Part shown: positions 23,766 through 32,898 of the stretch, piece by piece | Layout: every line of letters starts with the position of its first letter | Numbering within the stretch: the first letter of the stretch is position 1 | Source: Bacillus sp. EB01 | GTDB lineage: Bacteria > Bacillota > Bacilli > Bacillales > Cytobacillaceae | DNA: 64,000 nt | Direction: 5' to 3' | NCBI RefSeq assembly: GCF_000613125.1 | Contig: NZ_HG964497.1 | Coordinates: 3,178,971-3,242,970 of the forward strand | Made by a program: the position numbers and the translations under genes | The notes under the pieces: generated by a model | The model's input: the letters and a program-made list of their open reading frames with translations, nothing else | Told to the model about the DNA's origin: nothing | The model's database searches: none

Positions 23766-25529
23766 TTAAGGCAATACCTTATACGGTCTCATCATTTCAT
23801 TACCTGCATGTTCAAGAATATGGCAATGCCATACATATCCAGGACCAAGGCTAGGATCAAATTGATACGGTCTGCCATCCTGGGATGCAAACCGAACTCT
23901 TATAGTCGTTACTTCTCCTGGATTCATTTGTATAGTATCCTTCCAGCCTTTCTCATTGAGTGGAGGAGGAATAGGCTGACCTTGCAAATATGGGCTGATC
24001 GGCAGAATCTTGGGCTTAGTAAAATATGGCGGGGTGCCCGGAGGTGTCGTTTGATTTAGTTTCTTCCATTCTCTTAAATAATCGTCTGATCGGACTTTGT
24101 GGCGGCTAACGAGCTGGTACTGAACAAGATGAAGATGGATTGGATGAGTATCATCGGTAAGATTTACAACTTGCCAATCTTCTGTCGTTCCTGCCCGTGG
24201 AAGCTCAGAAACGGGATTTCGCATCATTTGTCCATCTAACGTAACTGCCAACGGGCCATTAGGACCCTCGAATTCGAATAAAGTTAAAGTTCTGGTTATC
24301 GTTGGCTTTAATTGCGGCATATTGTTGAGAATAGGTGGTAATTTCTTTGGCGGTAGGACGGTTTCATTAGTGACTGTAAATTGCATAATTTGACCAACTG
24401 TTTGTGGATCGGCTGGTGTTCCACCCGGGAAAGGGGCATTTGCAGTGTTCATTAAAATAACGGTCGTACCCGGAGCCAGAGTAGAGAAATCAATAAGGAT
24501 ATCTGCTCGTTCTGCCGGTGAAATCAAAAGTGAGGACAGTTCTACAGGTTGAGGTAAGTAACCTCCATCGCTGCCAATCTGGATAAATTTTTGTTGATTT
24601 GATAGCTTTAAATCATAAAAACGTGCGTTTGAGCCATTTACAATACGGAAACGGTATTGTTGAGGCTTGACATTAAGGTTCGGCCAGACCTTTCCATTCA
24701 CCGTTATTGTGTTTCCAAAAAACTCTGGTACCCAATAAGGATGAATACTTGGGTTAACCCCCACTTGCTCATAGAAAAGAGAACCATCTGTATTAAAAGA
24801 TCGGTCCTGAATGATGAGCGGAATCTCATTTTCTCTACCAGGAAGAAACGAGGCATTTGGGTCATTCATATCACGAAGCATATAACCCCCTGCAAGTCCA
24901 GCGTATAAAGTCAAACGATTTATTCCCATGGTATGGTCATGGTACCAAAGGGTTGTAGGATGCTGTAAATTTAGGTAGGTGTACTTATCAGTTGTAAATG
25001 CCATACCTGTCCTTCCATCTGCTGTAAACCAAGCATTAGGATGACCATCAAAATAAGATGGAGTTTCTCCACCGTGCAAATGAGTGACAATAGGTACAGG
25101 TTTCTGTGCTAGGGGGAATCCTGGTGGAAATGATGGAAATGGTGGTCGGGGAATTGCCAGGGAATTTGGATTTGCCCAAACGATTGTCGGATCCACCGGG
25201 AGAAAAAGGGGGCTAGTAAGGTTGTTTATCCATTGAACATGTACAGGAATTCCTCGAATAGCTTCAAATGTAGGGCCTGGAGTGCTTCTAAAGTAAACCG
25301 CTCTTCCTGTGTTTGAGTCCTGTATCATACCGCCGTAACCATAAACTTTCGTTGTACCGAATCCAGGTGGTAAGAGTTGTTGCTGGAACTCACTAACATT
25401 AATTTTATATTCATGGCCAATAACCTGACCAGTGTTAGGTTGTCTTAGAATCGTAGGCATATATACCGGTGGGATGAACAGTTGATTTATATATTTAGGA
25501 ATACTTTTTGGATCTAAAGGTTTTACCAT
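23766..25529 (-). CDS. Multicopper oxidase, CotA-like laccase
   Basis: A 587-residue three-cupredoxin-domain oxidase with all four copper motifs: THLHGG (residues 149-154), WYHDHTMG (195-202), HPIHLHLVQ near 480 and WHCHILEHAGNEMM near 570, with Met as axial ligand of type 1 copper. It oxidises phenolics or bilirubin-like substrates with reduction of O2 to water. No Tat or Sec signal is present, as in spore-coat CotA, so a spore-coat place is likely. Length and order fit the CotA group. It lies in the repeat zone, with a long repeat 72 bp past the stop. Confidence 0.92.
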   Translation of the reverse strand: MVKPLDPKSIPKYINQLFIPPVYMPTILRQPNTGQVIGHEYKINVSEFQQQLLPPGFGTTKVYGYGGMIQDSNTGRAVYFRSTPGPTFEAIRGIPVHVQWINNLTSPLFLPVDPTIVWANPNSLAIPRPPFPSFPPGFPLAQKPVPIVTHLHGGETPSYFDGHPNAWFTADGRTGMAFTTDKYTYLNLQHPTTLWYHDHTMGINRLTLYAGLAGGYMLRDMNDPNASFLPGRENEIPLIIQDRSFNTDGSLFYEQVGVNPSIHPYWVPEFFGNTITVNGKVWPNLNVKPQQYRFRIVNGSNARFYDLKLSNQQKFIQIGSDGGYLPQPVELSSLLISPAERADILIDFSTLAPGTTVILMNTANAPFPGGTPADPQTVGQIMQFTVTNETVLPPKKLPPILNNMPQLKPTITRTLTLFEFEGPNGPLAVTLDGQMMRNPVSELPRAGTTEDWQVVNLTDDTHPIHLHLVQYQLVSRHKVRSDDYLREWKKLNQTTPPGTPPYFTKPKILPISPYLQGQPIPPPLNEKGWKDTIQMNPGEVTTIRVRFASQDGRPYQFDPSLGPGYVWHCHILEHAGNEMMRPYKVLP

Positions 25530-25649
25530 AATCTCCGTCCTTTCCTCTCCATATCACTACGGTATATGAAGGAAAGGAGAATTTTATGCCCAGCTATTTC
25601 CACCTTTTATAATAACCTTGATAAAAACCAGCTGACTAAAAAATTTACG

Positions 25650-25731
25650 TTATTAAACTAACCTGCCCCGTTTGTTCAGTAAGGAATTTAAAAAAAGATG
25701 GAAATCCTTCTTGGGTCGCACTTGTTAGTAA
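25650..25731 (+). repeat. Dispersed repeat, long form
   Basis: TTAAACTAACCTGCCCC then GTTTGTTCAGTAAGGAATTTAA; the hairpin is partly decayed; right end CACTTGTTAG. Confidence 0.8.
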
Positions 25732-25847
25732 AAAGTATCCACTTTGGTTTACTAAACACCAAACTGTATTAAATGAAGTCAAGGTGCTTGTAATTCCCCT
25801 TTCCCCATTGCTCAGATGTAAGTTTACCGAAAAAAGGCTGTGGATGA

Positions 25848-25910
25848 TTTTCTATAAACCTGCCCTTTTAGCTTAATAAGAAAATTAACAAAAAGGCGCC
25901 TAATTGTTTT
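25848..25910 (+). repeat. Dispersed repeat, left part
   Basis: CTATAAACCTGCCCTTTTAGCTTAATAAG, then AAATTAACAAAAAGGCG. The right end is missing. Confidence 0.65.
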
Positions 25911-25930
25911 GAAAATTTTGCTGGATATTA

Positions 25931-26080
25931 ATGGTGTATCCAAATAACCGCTGGTCTATTGATTCTGCTACTAAAATTTTTAGTGAGGAATGGATATTTG
26001 ATGACGAGTTTTTTGTCACCGGATCTGAAATTTATGGGAAAATATACTTTATCATAAATTGGAAAAAGAACTTCGAATAA
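25931..26080 (+). CDS. Possible small ORF or gene remnant, 49 aa
   Basis: A 49-codon frame rich in aromatic and acidic residues, looking like the end of a folded protein (FSEEWIFDDEFFVTG). There is no ribosome site, and it begins just after a truncated repeat, so it may be the 3' piece of a lost gene. A bidirectional terminator follows at once. Confidence 0.35.
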   Translation: MVYPNNRWSIDSATKIFSEEWIFDDEFFVTGSEIYGKIYFIINWKKNFE

Positions 26081-26081
26081 A

Positions 26082-26118
26082 AAAAACATAGGGAGATTTT
26101 AGTCTTCCTATGTTTTCA
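26082..26118. terminator. Bidirectional terminator
   Basis: Stem AAAACATAGG / CCTATGTTTT with A and T tracts on both sides, between converging small ORFs. Confidence 0.8.
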
Positions 26119-26124
26119 TTCATA

Positions 26125-26274
26125 TTATTTATCTGTTTGTTTTTGCTTCTTTTTCAAATACTCTGCACGCAATTTTTCAAGTTGCTGCTTTTTATCAAAT
26201 TTGTCAGGAGTCTGTTTTTCATGAAATTTTGTCACAGCTACCTTACCTTTGGTATCCAATTGATATTTTCCCAC
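26125..26274 (-). CDS. Small basic protein, 49 aa
   Basis: A 49-residue Lys/Gln-rich protein starting at a GTG (GKYQLDTKGKVAVTKFHEKQ, then a long charged helix). AGTAGGTG lies seven bases before the GTG. A terminator follows. No family is known to me; the charged helix recalls small nucleic-acid-binding or coat-associated proteins. Confidence 0.65.
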   Translation of the reverse strand: MGKYQLDTKGKVAVTKFHEKQTPDKFDKKQQLEKLRAEYLKKKQKQTDK

Positions 26275-26978
26275 TTTGTTCACCTACTTTTCTTGTCCTT
26301 AAAGAGAATCTATCCAACAAATATAATATACCTTATTTTACTGAAGTAAACCTTATTACTTTATTAGTGTACTGCTAACCTTGCATATATAAGCAAGTAA
26401 AAACATTAAAAACAAAGTAAAATAATTCATCGCCAAACGGTATTCATTTCATTGCTATAATCAAAATAATATGCCTAGACACTCTGCATAAGCCTCAATA
26501 ATTCTTTGAACTACCCCCACCTATGAACTGAAGAATATTCTGAATACTCTAGTTATAATGTTGATTATATTGTAATGAATTGGAAGATGGAACCAATTTT
26601 AAATCATGAATTTTTTGGTTTTCATTATACTCCTTTATTTGCTGATTACGTACGTACCCACTGTGGGCGTTGCTCGACTGGTTGTTGGATGCTTATTGGG
26701 GCGTCGACCGCCAGCCGGAAGGGCTGGCTTTTTCCAAAAGAGAGGTTGAAGGTTGAAGTAATACACTTCGTCGGAAAATCATTGATGCGGTATTTTCTTT
26801 TTCGGTTACAATGGATTTAATCCCTGGCCGTGATCTCTGTTCCTTTTAGCTTTATTCTCAGGGTAAAGATTCTTTCTAAAAACACTGTCCCATAAATTTA
26901 CATTTACTGATTTTTTCGATAAAATGTTAACTAACTAACTATCTTTTATTTGTAACTTTTAAGAAAGCAGGTGCTGAT
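26275..26978. other. Intergenic region with an orphan terminator
   Basis: No convincing gene. A frame at 26575-26820 has no ribosome site and spans a hairpin, so it is not accepted. A GC-richer segment (26650-26733) ends in an intrinsic terminator and could be the end of a non-coding RNA. Confidence 0.5.
26710..26733 (+). terminator. Intrinsic terminator, no assigned gene
   Basis: Seven-bp stem GCCAGCC / GGCTGGC with a GGAAG loop and TTTTT. Confidence 0.8.
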
Positions 26979-27320
26979 TTGAGTTTGAATGTAAGTGCGG
27001 CCAGGCAGCAGGCGCGGGCTCTGGGCAATAATGCTGATGAAGTAAAGGCGATTTCCAATCAATTGGAGTCTTTCCAATACAATTTAAATAGCCACTGGCA
27101 GGCTGAGGAAATGACCTATGTTAATCGGGCTTTCAACCGAATCCAGCAGGAGTTGTCTTCTATAGCCGTTACGCTAAATCAGTTGGAGACGTCTATCATA
27201 GATGCGGCTGAAGCGATTAGGAGAGAAGAAGAATTAGAGGAAAAGAGGAAACAGGAAGAAGAAGAGAGGAAACAAGAGGAATTGGAAGCAAAGATGAAAC
27301 TAAGTGGTGGTATGAGATGA
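26979..27320 (+). CDS. YwqI-like (DUF5344-type) protein, WXG100 partner
   Basis: A 113-residue helical protein starting at TTG. It begins with a helical hairpin typical of small type VII-linked proteins (AARQQARALGNNADEV, then SHWQAEEMTYVNRAF) and ends in a highly charged Glu/Arg coiled coil. Its stop overlaps the next start by four bases, so both are made together. In Bacillus such proteins precede LXG toxin genes; none is here. Confidence 0.7.
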   Translation: MSLNVSAARQQARALGNNADEVKAISNQLESFQYNLNSHWQAEEMTYVNRAFNRIQQELSSIAVTLNQLETSIIDAAEAIRREEELEEKRKQEEEERKQEELEAKMKLSGGMR

Positions 27321-27610
27321 ACAAGTTAATGGTAGACGTTGCACAGTTGGAAAAAGCAGCATCCAAACTTAATCAGCAAGCAAAGGATTGCGAAGCTATT
27401 TATAACCAATTGATTACTCTAACTGGAAGTACGGGAACCGCCTGGGAAGGTGAAGATAGTCTTGCCTTCGTTGCCCAAATAAAAGGCCCCCTCGATGACC
27501 TTCACAAAATGCAATCTACAATGAAGGAGTATGCCGAGTTTTTACAGTATAGTTCCAAAACGTATCGCGATGCTCAGCAAGATATCATCGCTGCAGCTAA
27601 AAGTTTATAG
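27317..27610 (+). CDS. WXG100 family protein
   Basis: A 97-residue ESAT-6-like helical hairpin. The turn carries W43-E44-G45 (TAWEGEDS), and the second helix ends in YRDAQQDIIAAA. WXG100 proteins are substrates or chaperone-like partners of type VII (Ess/Yuk) secretion and pair with LXG toxins. Here it is coupled to the gene before it (ATGA), but no toxin or immunity gene follows; an acetyltransferase lies convergent after a terminator. Confidence 0.82.
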   Translation: MNKLMVDVAQLEKAASKLNQQAKDCEAIYNQLITLTGSTGTAWEGEDSLAFVAQIKGPLDDLHKMQSTMKEYAEFLQYSSKTYRDAQQDIIAAAKSL

Positions 27611-27617
27611 AATCACT

Positions 27618-27655
27618 CAAAAAGCCCATGGTCCGGAGTGGATTTCATGGGCTCT
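27618..27655 (-). terminator. Terminator between converging genes
   Basis: AGCCCATG / CATGGGCT stem; TTTTT on the minus strand. Confidence 0.75.
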
Positions 27656-27659
27656 ACAT

Positions 27660-28229
27660 TTATTCTATTTCTTTTAAAAATTTTGCCGGGACTCCTGCAA
27701 CTACTGTATTAGCTGGGACATCCTTCGTAACAACTGCTCCCGCCGCCACAACTGAATTGTCACCAATCGTTACACCAGGCAGGATGGTTGCATTTGATCC
27801 AATCCAGACGTTCTTGCCAATGTTAACGGGAAAGGGGTATGTTGTGTTTCTTGTTTCTAGAGGCAATCCATGGTTAAGTGTAGCAATCGTAACATTCATA
27901 CCGATCATTGAACCGTCACCGATTGTAATACCACCTCTGTCTTGGAATGAACACCCTGTGTTGAAAAATACGTTTTTTCCGATCGTGATATTTTTACCAA
28001 AGTCAGTATGAAATGGCGGGAAACACATAAAAGAAGAGTCGACTTTGGTGCCAGTCAGTTCACTGAATATCTTTACTATTTCTTCCTTTGAATGAAAGGA
28101 ACTATTCAATTCCATTGTGATCCTTTGGGCTTCATAACTGCATTGAGTTAATAACCCATGTAATTCTTTATCCTCACCTGAAATTGGGTTGCCTTTCCTG
28201 CAAAAATCCAGAAACTCTTCCATGTTCAT
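27660..28229 (-). CDS. Sugar O-acetyltransferase, maltose/NodL type
   Basis: A 189-residue left-handed beta-helix acetyltransferase. The N-terminal helical maltose-acetyltransferase domain (residues 1-55) precedes hexapeptide repeats ([46 protein letters not shown]). The catalytic His is in IATLNHGL. Such enzymes acetylate sugar hydroxyls from acetyl-CoA, trimeric. AAAGGTGG ribosome site. Confidence 0.9.
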   Translation of the reverse strand: MNMEEFLDFCRKGNPISGEDKELHGLLTQCSYEAQRITMELNSSFHSKEEIVKIFSELTGTKVDSSFMCFPPFHTDFGKNITIGKNVFFNTGCSFQDRGGITIGDGSMIGMNVTIATLNHGLPLETRNTTYPFPVNIGKNVWIGSNATILPGVTIGDNSVVAAGAVVTKDVPANTVVAGVPAKFLKEIE

Positions 28230-28391
28230 TTTTCATACCCACCTTTCTTTGCAAAGAGGTACGAGTCCCCAGAAGGACCATACCAAGTACATTCCATTTG
28301 CTAAAAAAGGTGAGACTGAAAGCATTGCCCGTCAATCTCACCATACTTATTCAGTTTATTGTTTTTTAGATTTCATTATTTAATACTTGAA

Positions 28392-29432
28392 CTATATGGT
28401 GCTGATATCGATGACGAACCGGTACTTCACATCGGAGGCCAATACGCGTTTATAGGCTTCATCAATTTGGTCTGCCGTAACAATCTCGATTTTAGGAACA
28501 ATAGAATGCTCTGCACAGAAATTGAGCATTTCCTGGGTTTCGCGGATTCCTCCAATCATGGACCCGGCAAATGAACGGCGATGGCCAATTAGTGACATCA
28601 CGTGCAGTGACAACGGCTCTGCGGGCGCACCGACGTTTACTAAGGTTCCATCCAACGTTAGCAGTGATAAATAAGCATTCAGGTCAATTTTAGCACTAAC
28701 CGTGTTAATGATTAAATCAAAGGATCTTGCCAGTTTTTCGAACGTTTCTGAATTGCTTGTGGCATAGTAATGCTTTGCTCCGAATTGCAGGCCGTCTTCT
28801 TTTTTATTTAGTGATTGGGATAATACAGTCACTTCAGCACCCATTGCACTTGCGATTTTGACTGCCATATGGCCAAGGCCGCCCATGCCGACAACGGCTA
28901 CTTTCTTGCCAGGGCCGGCTCCCCAATGTTTTAGCGGCGAATAGGTAGTAATGCCTGCGCAAAGCAATGGCGCTGCGGCGTCAAGCTCAATGTTATCAGG
29001 AATACGAACGACGAAATTCTCCGTAACGACAATGTGGGTTGAATAGCCGCCCTGGGTAGGCTCGCCGTATTTGTCAACGCCTGCATAGGTAGGGACATTT
29101 CCTTTGAGACAGTACTGTTCTTCCCCTTTACGGCAGTTCTCGCATTCCCCGCATGAATCGACCATACAACCGACTCCTACCCTATCACCAACCTTGTACT
29201 TTGTCACTTCGGGGCCAACCTGCGTGACAATTCCGGCAATCTCATGACCAGGTACGAGCGGATAATTGACCGGACCCCACTCCCCATGAGCAGTATGGAT
29301 ATCCGAATGGCAAATGCCTGCATATTTAATTTCAATTAGAACATCATGCAAATCAAGGTCGCGCCTTTTAATTTCAGCAGCCCGGAAAGGCTTGTCAGGA
29401 CCATCGACGGCACGCGCTTTAACAGTTATCAT
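28392..29432 (-). CDS. adhA: Zinc-dependent alcohol dehydrogenase, AdhA-like
   Basis: A 346-residue medium-chain dehydrogenase. Catalytic zinc ligands are Cys in AGICHSDIH and His in PGHEIAG; the structural zinc cluster is [15 protein letters not shown]; the nucleotide motif is [11 protein letters not shown]. It reduces aldehydes with NAD(P)H, as in the cinnamyl-alcohol dehydrogenase branch. A longer frame starts at 29555, but GGAGG lies seven bases before 29432. The divergent MerR gene and a palindromic operator in its promoter match the AdhR-AdhA aldehyde-response system of B. subtilis. Confidence 0.92.
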   Translation of the reverse strand: MITVKARAVDGPDKPFRAAEIKRRDLDLHDVLIEIKYAGICHSDIHTAHGEWGPVNYPLVPGHEIAGIVTQVGPEVTKYKVGDRVGVGCMVDSCGECENCRKGEEQYCLKGNVPTYAGVDKYGEPTQGGYSTHIVVTENFVVRIPDNIELDAAAPLLCAGITTYSPLKHWGAGPGKKVAVVGMGGLGHMAVKIASAMGAEVTVLSQSLNKKEDGLQFGAKHYYATSNSETFEKLARSFDLIINTVSAKIDLNAYLSLLTLDGTLVNVGAPAEPLSLHVMSLIGHRRSFAGSMIGGIRETQEMLNFCAEHSIVPKIEIVTADQIDEAYKRVLASDVKYRFVIDISTI

Positions 29433-29520
29433 AAAAAAACCTCCAATAAACTTTATTTTTTCAAGAGAATGAGCATATACGATTATGAAATAAACCCTCC
29501 AGCTCTCTCTTGCAAAAACA

Positions 29521-29551
29521 ATCGTATTCCTTAGAGTTAACTCTAAGTCAA
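29521..29551 (-). promoter_or_regulatory. MerR-type adhA promoter with AdhR operator
   Basis: On the minus strand, -35 TTGACT and -10 TACGAT are separated by 19 bp that hold the palindrome CTTAGAGTTAACTCTAAG (29530-29547). The long spacer is the hallmark of MerR-activated promoters. Confidence 0.8.
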
Positions 29552-29600
29552 GCACTGGATTAAGATTTTTATTAAGTGTCCATCTTTTCCTTAAGTTGCT

Positions 29601-29655
29601 TTGACATCATTAAAATACGGTGTTAGTATTTCACATACCTAGAGTTAACTCGAAG
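29601..29655 (+). promoter_or_regulatory. adhR promoter with downstream operator
   Basis: -35 TTGACA (29601-29606), 17-bp spacer, -10 TAGTAT (29624-29629). An operator copy CCTAGAGTTAACTCGAAG lies at 29638-29655, around or after the start point, so AdhR could repress its own gene there. Confidence 0.75.
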
Positions 29656-29686
29656 TCTATGAAGTCAGAAAGGGAGATAATAAAAG

Positions 29687-30103
29687 ATGAAGTCCTATTC
29701 GATTAGTGAAGTTGCGAAAGAATTGAATCTTACACCATATACGTTGCGTTACTACGACAAGGAGGGACTTTTGCCTTTTGTAGAAAGGACACCGAGTGGA
29801 ATACGCTTGTTTAAAGAATCTGATATCGAGGCTTTAAAGGTGATTGAATGTTTGAAAGCCACCGGAATGCCAATTAAGGAAATTAAACATTTTATTGATT
29901 GGTGCTTAGAAGGGGATGCAACACTGCAGCAGAGATTTGACATGTTCATGGAACGGAAAGCCAGTGTAGAAGCTCAGATGGAAGAATTAAAAAAGACAAT
30001 GGAACTTATCGACCATAAATGCTATTACTATAAAACTGCATTGGAAGCCGGTACAGAAGATATTCACAAAAATGATAAAGTTGAGATATATGCCAACAAT
30101 TAA
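29687..30103 (+). CDS. adhR: MerR family regulator, AdhR-like
   Basis: A 138-residue MerR regulator. The N-terminal winged helix has SISEVAKELNLTPYTLRYYDKEGLLPF (shown in part; residues 4-31), a dimerisation helix follows (residues ~80-120), and a single Cys sits at residue 112 in DHKCYYY near the C-terminal end. AdhR of B. subtilis senses aldehydes through one cysteine and activates adhA; this protein fits in place and length. GGGAG lies about 11 bases before the ATG. Confidence 0.9.
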   Translation: MKSYSISEVAKELNLTPYTLRYYDKEGLLPFVERTPSGIRLFKESDIEALKVIECLKATGMPIKEIKHFIDWCLEGDATLQQRFDMFMERKASVEAQMEELKKTMELIDHKCYYYKTALEAGTEDIHKNDKVEIYANN

Positions 30104-30105
30104 AA

Positions 30106-30158
30106 GACCCACCTGTATTTCATAAGTGTTTATATGAAATACAGGTGGGTTTGTTTAG
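30106..30158 (+). terminator. Strong terminator after adhR
   Basis: Eighteen-bp stem beginning ACCCACCTGTATTTCATA, six-base loop, TTTGTTT tail. Confidence 0.9.
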
Positions 30159-30179
30159 GTTCTCCTCCTTTTTTCGCAA

Positions 30180-30215
30180 AAAAGAACACCCTCAAATACG
30201 ACGGGTGTTTCTTTG
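30180..30215. terminator. Second hairpin
   Basis: AAAGAACACCC pairs with GGGTGTTTCTTT with one bulge; possibly a second terminator. Confidence 0.5.
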
Positions 30216-30431
30216 GCCTTAATCATTTATATAGACTTACCCCTGATTCACGAACTTCTTTTCAAGTACAAAATGCGAATTAACAATGCAAGTCGCATAG
30301 TAATGCGCACTAGCATTAGATTGTGGATACATAGACATAAATATATTTGTGGTTAAAAATCCACTCTTGTCCAGTTCAATCAAATTATGTTTCTCATATC
30401 TTGCTAATAACTATAAATAGGTGGTGAGACC

Positions 30432-30545
30432 ATGAGCTATTCAATGCAATGTGGGGGAGGAATGGGCACTAGCTTTGCCCTGCTTGTTGTTCTATTTATC
30501 CTTTTAATCATTATTGGTGCTTCATTTATGGGCGGAGGCTATTAA
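30432..30545 (+). CDS. YjcZ family sporulation mini-protein, 37 aa
   Basis: A 37-residue protein: a short Gly-rich start ([11 protein letters not shown]), one hydrophobic helix with the hallmark [16 protein letters not shown], and a GGGY end. This is the YjcZ/YosA-type pattern seen in Bacillus spore-associated genes. AGGTGGTG lies just before the ATG. A second, longer member is at 39919-40188. Confidence 0.85.
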   Translation: MSYSMQCGGGMGTSFALLVVLFILLIIIGASFMGGGY

Positions 30546-30669
30546 ACTCCTAGCAATGTACCACCAAGTTCATTATCCTGTTTGGAGGCACTAGATTAGG
30601 TGCTTCCTTACTTTGTTAGGAAATGGTAGTCATTCAAATAAGCACTTCCCTTCACAACTTTATAAACGA

Positions 30670-31221
30670 TCACTTAGGACGCTTTTCCCAAGGCTGAATT
30701 TGACCAATAGTCAGCAATTTCTTTTTCTGCTTAATAGCTTCGATTACACCTTCAGAAATTTCGTTATTTGTTAACCATCTTGACTGGGAACCTTCAGATA
30801 TAAACCCTAGTTGAACTTGATAATATCCACAACTGGAGGGTGCTGGAATCTTATTTTTAATATCCTCTAAGTCTGAACTGCTCCCCAATATATGAAATAA
30901 TTGCCAATGATACTTACCTTTCGAAACCTCATTCACAATAATTGGGAGAGCCTTTTCTGCAGTTGAATGGATCCATGCAACAACAATATCAATTTCTCCA
31001 TTTTGCTTAATTGTTAAATTTATTTTCTCCTTTAATTGGTCATTATTTCTATAATCAACTAATAATGGAGTTATATTACTATACGAACTGGTCTTTTCTA
31101 TTAATTGCTTCATTCGTTCGGCACTTCTTGCAATAATTGACACATGATAGCCGTTCTCTACTAACCAAAGTGACACTCTTGATAACATACCAGTACCACC
31201 CACAACTAGTGCGTGTTTCAT
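30670..31221 (-). CDS. SDR-like NAD(P)-binding protein, 183 aa
   Basis: A short Rossmann protein: ALVVGGTGMLSRVSLWLVENG at the start (glycine motif GGTGML), an acidic strand 3 (LLVDYRN) and VAWIHSTAEKAL. The usual SDR Tyr-x3-Lys is not clear (GYYQVQLGF lacks Lys), so it may be a binding protein or atypical reductase. The ATG at 31221 has GGAGGGG seven bases away; the frame start at 31236 is upstream of that site. A degenerate repeat lies 40 bp upstream. Confidence 0.8.
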   Translation of the reverse strand: MKHALVVGGTGMLSRVSLWLVENGYHVSIIARSAERMKQLIEKTSSYSNITPLLVDYRNNDQLKEKINLTIKQNGEIDIVVAWIHSTAEKALPIIVNEVSKGKYHWQLFHILGSSSDLEDIKNKIPAPSSCGYYQVQLGFISEGSQSRWLTNNEISEGVIEAIKQKKKLLTIGQIQPWEKRPK

Positions 31222-31260
31222 TATTATCCCCTCCAATCCTAATAAGTGACAACGAAGGCA

Positions 31261-31292
31261 TATTCAACTAACTTCCCTTAATAGTTGATAAG
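31261..31292 (+). repeat. Dispersed repeat, short degenerate form
   Basis: TATTCAACTAACTTCCC / TAATAGTTGATAAG keeps the paired arms but the core is altered. Confidence 0.6.
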
Positions 31293-31379
31293 CAGATTTT
31301 TTTAAAAACATATGCAATCTTTAAGCTGCACCTAGTGAAGTTCTATAAATCACCATGCTTGTAGATATTACAACCCCAC

Positions 31380-31877
31380 CTAAGTGGTCACTGCTGATGA
31401 AGCAGCTGCCTGGTCAGCCTTCACACAATCAATTGCGACAACGAGGGCAATTATGACGGCTTCCATTTCTTCATTCACGATCTGGACCTTGTAGCTATCA
31501 CCCCAGGTAAACCACTCTTTGCTTACTTGGCCGACGACCTCGCCATGCTGAATGATTTGAAAATCCATATCCCACCAATTACCATCAACTTCAATTCCTG
31601 CTGCATCAATCGTATAGCGTGCCTTAAAGAAAGAAAACTCCTTCCTTATTGTTAACACCTCTCGGCCATTCACTTCGACAAGAAACTGAGGCAAAAAGCT
31701 GAACATCTTTTTTGTAATAAGTGCAACTTCATCTCTTGCGGTATTCATTATGGAGAAAGTCTTGGGTATTTTCATAAAACTGCCCTCTACATAATACACA
31801 TCCCTCTCCTGCTGATCTTTTACAGTAAATTTGCCGCTTAGGCTGAATACCTTCTGCTTTATAAAAAGCTGCTTCAT
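31380..31877 (-). CDS. YxjI / LURP-one-related family protein
   Basis: A 165-residue beta-barrel protein with central helix, like YxjI and the tubby-like LOR/scramblase fold: KQLFIKQKVFSLSGKFTVKD at the start, VEGSFMKIPKTFSI, and a hydrophobic helix near the C-terminus (EAVIIALVVAIDCV). The role in bacteria is unknown; eukaryotic relatives bind membranes. AGGAGG-like site precedes the ATG. The next gene upstream ends 18 bp away, so they may form an operon. Confidence 0.85.
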   Translation of the reverse strand: MKQLFIKQKVFSLSGKFTVKDQQERDVYYVEGSFMKIPKTFSIMNTARDEVALITKKMFSFLPQFLVEVNGREVLTIRKEFSFFKARYTIDAAGIEVDGNWWDMDFQIIQHGEVVGQVSKEWFTWGDSYKVQIVNEEMEAVIIALVVAIDCVKADQAAASSAVTT

Positions 31878-31895
31878 CTCTACCCCTCCTTGGTA

Positions 31896-32597
31896 TTAAG
31901 ACACATCTGTTTCAGCTTTCTTATTTACCTTTTTGGCTTTAAGTGCTTTTCGCTCTGCTCTTGATAATTTCCGCCGGCCTTTTGGAAGCTCTTCTGCTGC
32001 TTCAAATTGTACTGGGTGAAAGAAAACAGGCAATATGAATGTGATTAGCAGCCCAAGTAAATACATAGCAGTTGGTAGATAAATCGCTTTAACTTTATTA
32101 TCCATTAGCCGCATAATCAGTCCTTCCGTTGGACGTGCATCACCAGGGATCGCAAAGAAAACAATGATCACGGCTGCAATTAAAAACGCTTTTCCGATCC
32201 ACGATTCTGCTGGATTATGGATACCTTCCGCAATGACTTTTGTTTTTGTGAAAAGGAATACTAAAAGTATTAAGTAAATGGCTAATGAAATATAAAAGAA
32301 GATCGTACCAAAGGTAAAGAAAAATAATGGCATTACGGCATGAAGCCCAAAGTTAAATAACATGAAAAACCCCATCACTCGCTGGTGGGATTGCCTATCC
32401 ACTCCGCTTCGCCAACTACGCCAGCCAGCGAATAACTCCATGAAAAGAAGAATAGTAAAAAAAATAAAAAGCAATGCTGAGGATACTATTAAACTAACCA
32501 TAGGAGTTATGATTAGATACATAGTGATAGGGCCGATAACATTACCATAATTCAGGTAGTTCTTAAATGTCCTCTCTACCTCTTGAATTTCACGCAA
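31896..32597 (-). CDS. Membrane protein, 233 aa, unknown
   Basis: Five to six hydrophobic segments (about residues 18-55, 73-115, 138-150, 170-190) and a basic, Lys/Arg-rich cytoplasmic tail (RRKLSRAERKALKAKK). Translation starts at TTG with AGGAGG eight bases upstream. Not recognised. Only 18 bp separate it from the YxjI-like gene, so the two probably act together in the envelope. Confidence 0.75.
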   Translation of the reverse strand: MREIQEVERTFKNYLNYGNVIGPITMYLIITPMVSLIVSSALLFIFFTILLFMELFAGWRSWRSGVDRQSHQRVMGFFMLFNFGLHAVMPLFFFTFGTIFFYISLAIYLILLVFLFTKTKVIAEGIHNPAESWIGKAFLIAAVIIVFFAIPGDARPTEGLIMRLMDNKVKAIYLPTAMYLLGLLITFILPVFFHPVQFEAAEELPKGRRKLSRAERKALKAKKVNKKAETDVS

Positions 32598-32898
32598 ACC
32601 TACAGTCCTCCTTCCTATAGGAAAATAACTGAATTTCTTCCATTATATCTTATTACGCATTTTGATTAGAGAAGATTCAGTTTTTTCTTTTCTTTAGCTA
32701 ATCTGCACATTCAATAGGCATGTCCCTTTTAATTTCAAACTTTTTATATCCCCAGTTATAAAGAGTCCAATGGTTTCAACTCTGACAAAATAAGCACCCC
32801 CTTTTACACCTCTTTACCAAAAGAGAGAAATATTCACAAAATATCGAATATTGTGTTAAAATGATGGTAAAAGTTAACTTATTTAGGGGTTTTGGTAA

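Noticed and set aside
14881-26000. A true integron
   Set aside because: No integron integrase, attI or Pc promoter is in the window, and attC likeness is loose; kept only as a cassette-like hypothesis.
26575-26820. 81-aa ORF
   Set aside because: No ribosome site, odd Trp/Cys-rich composition, and it runs through an intrinsic terminator.
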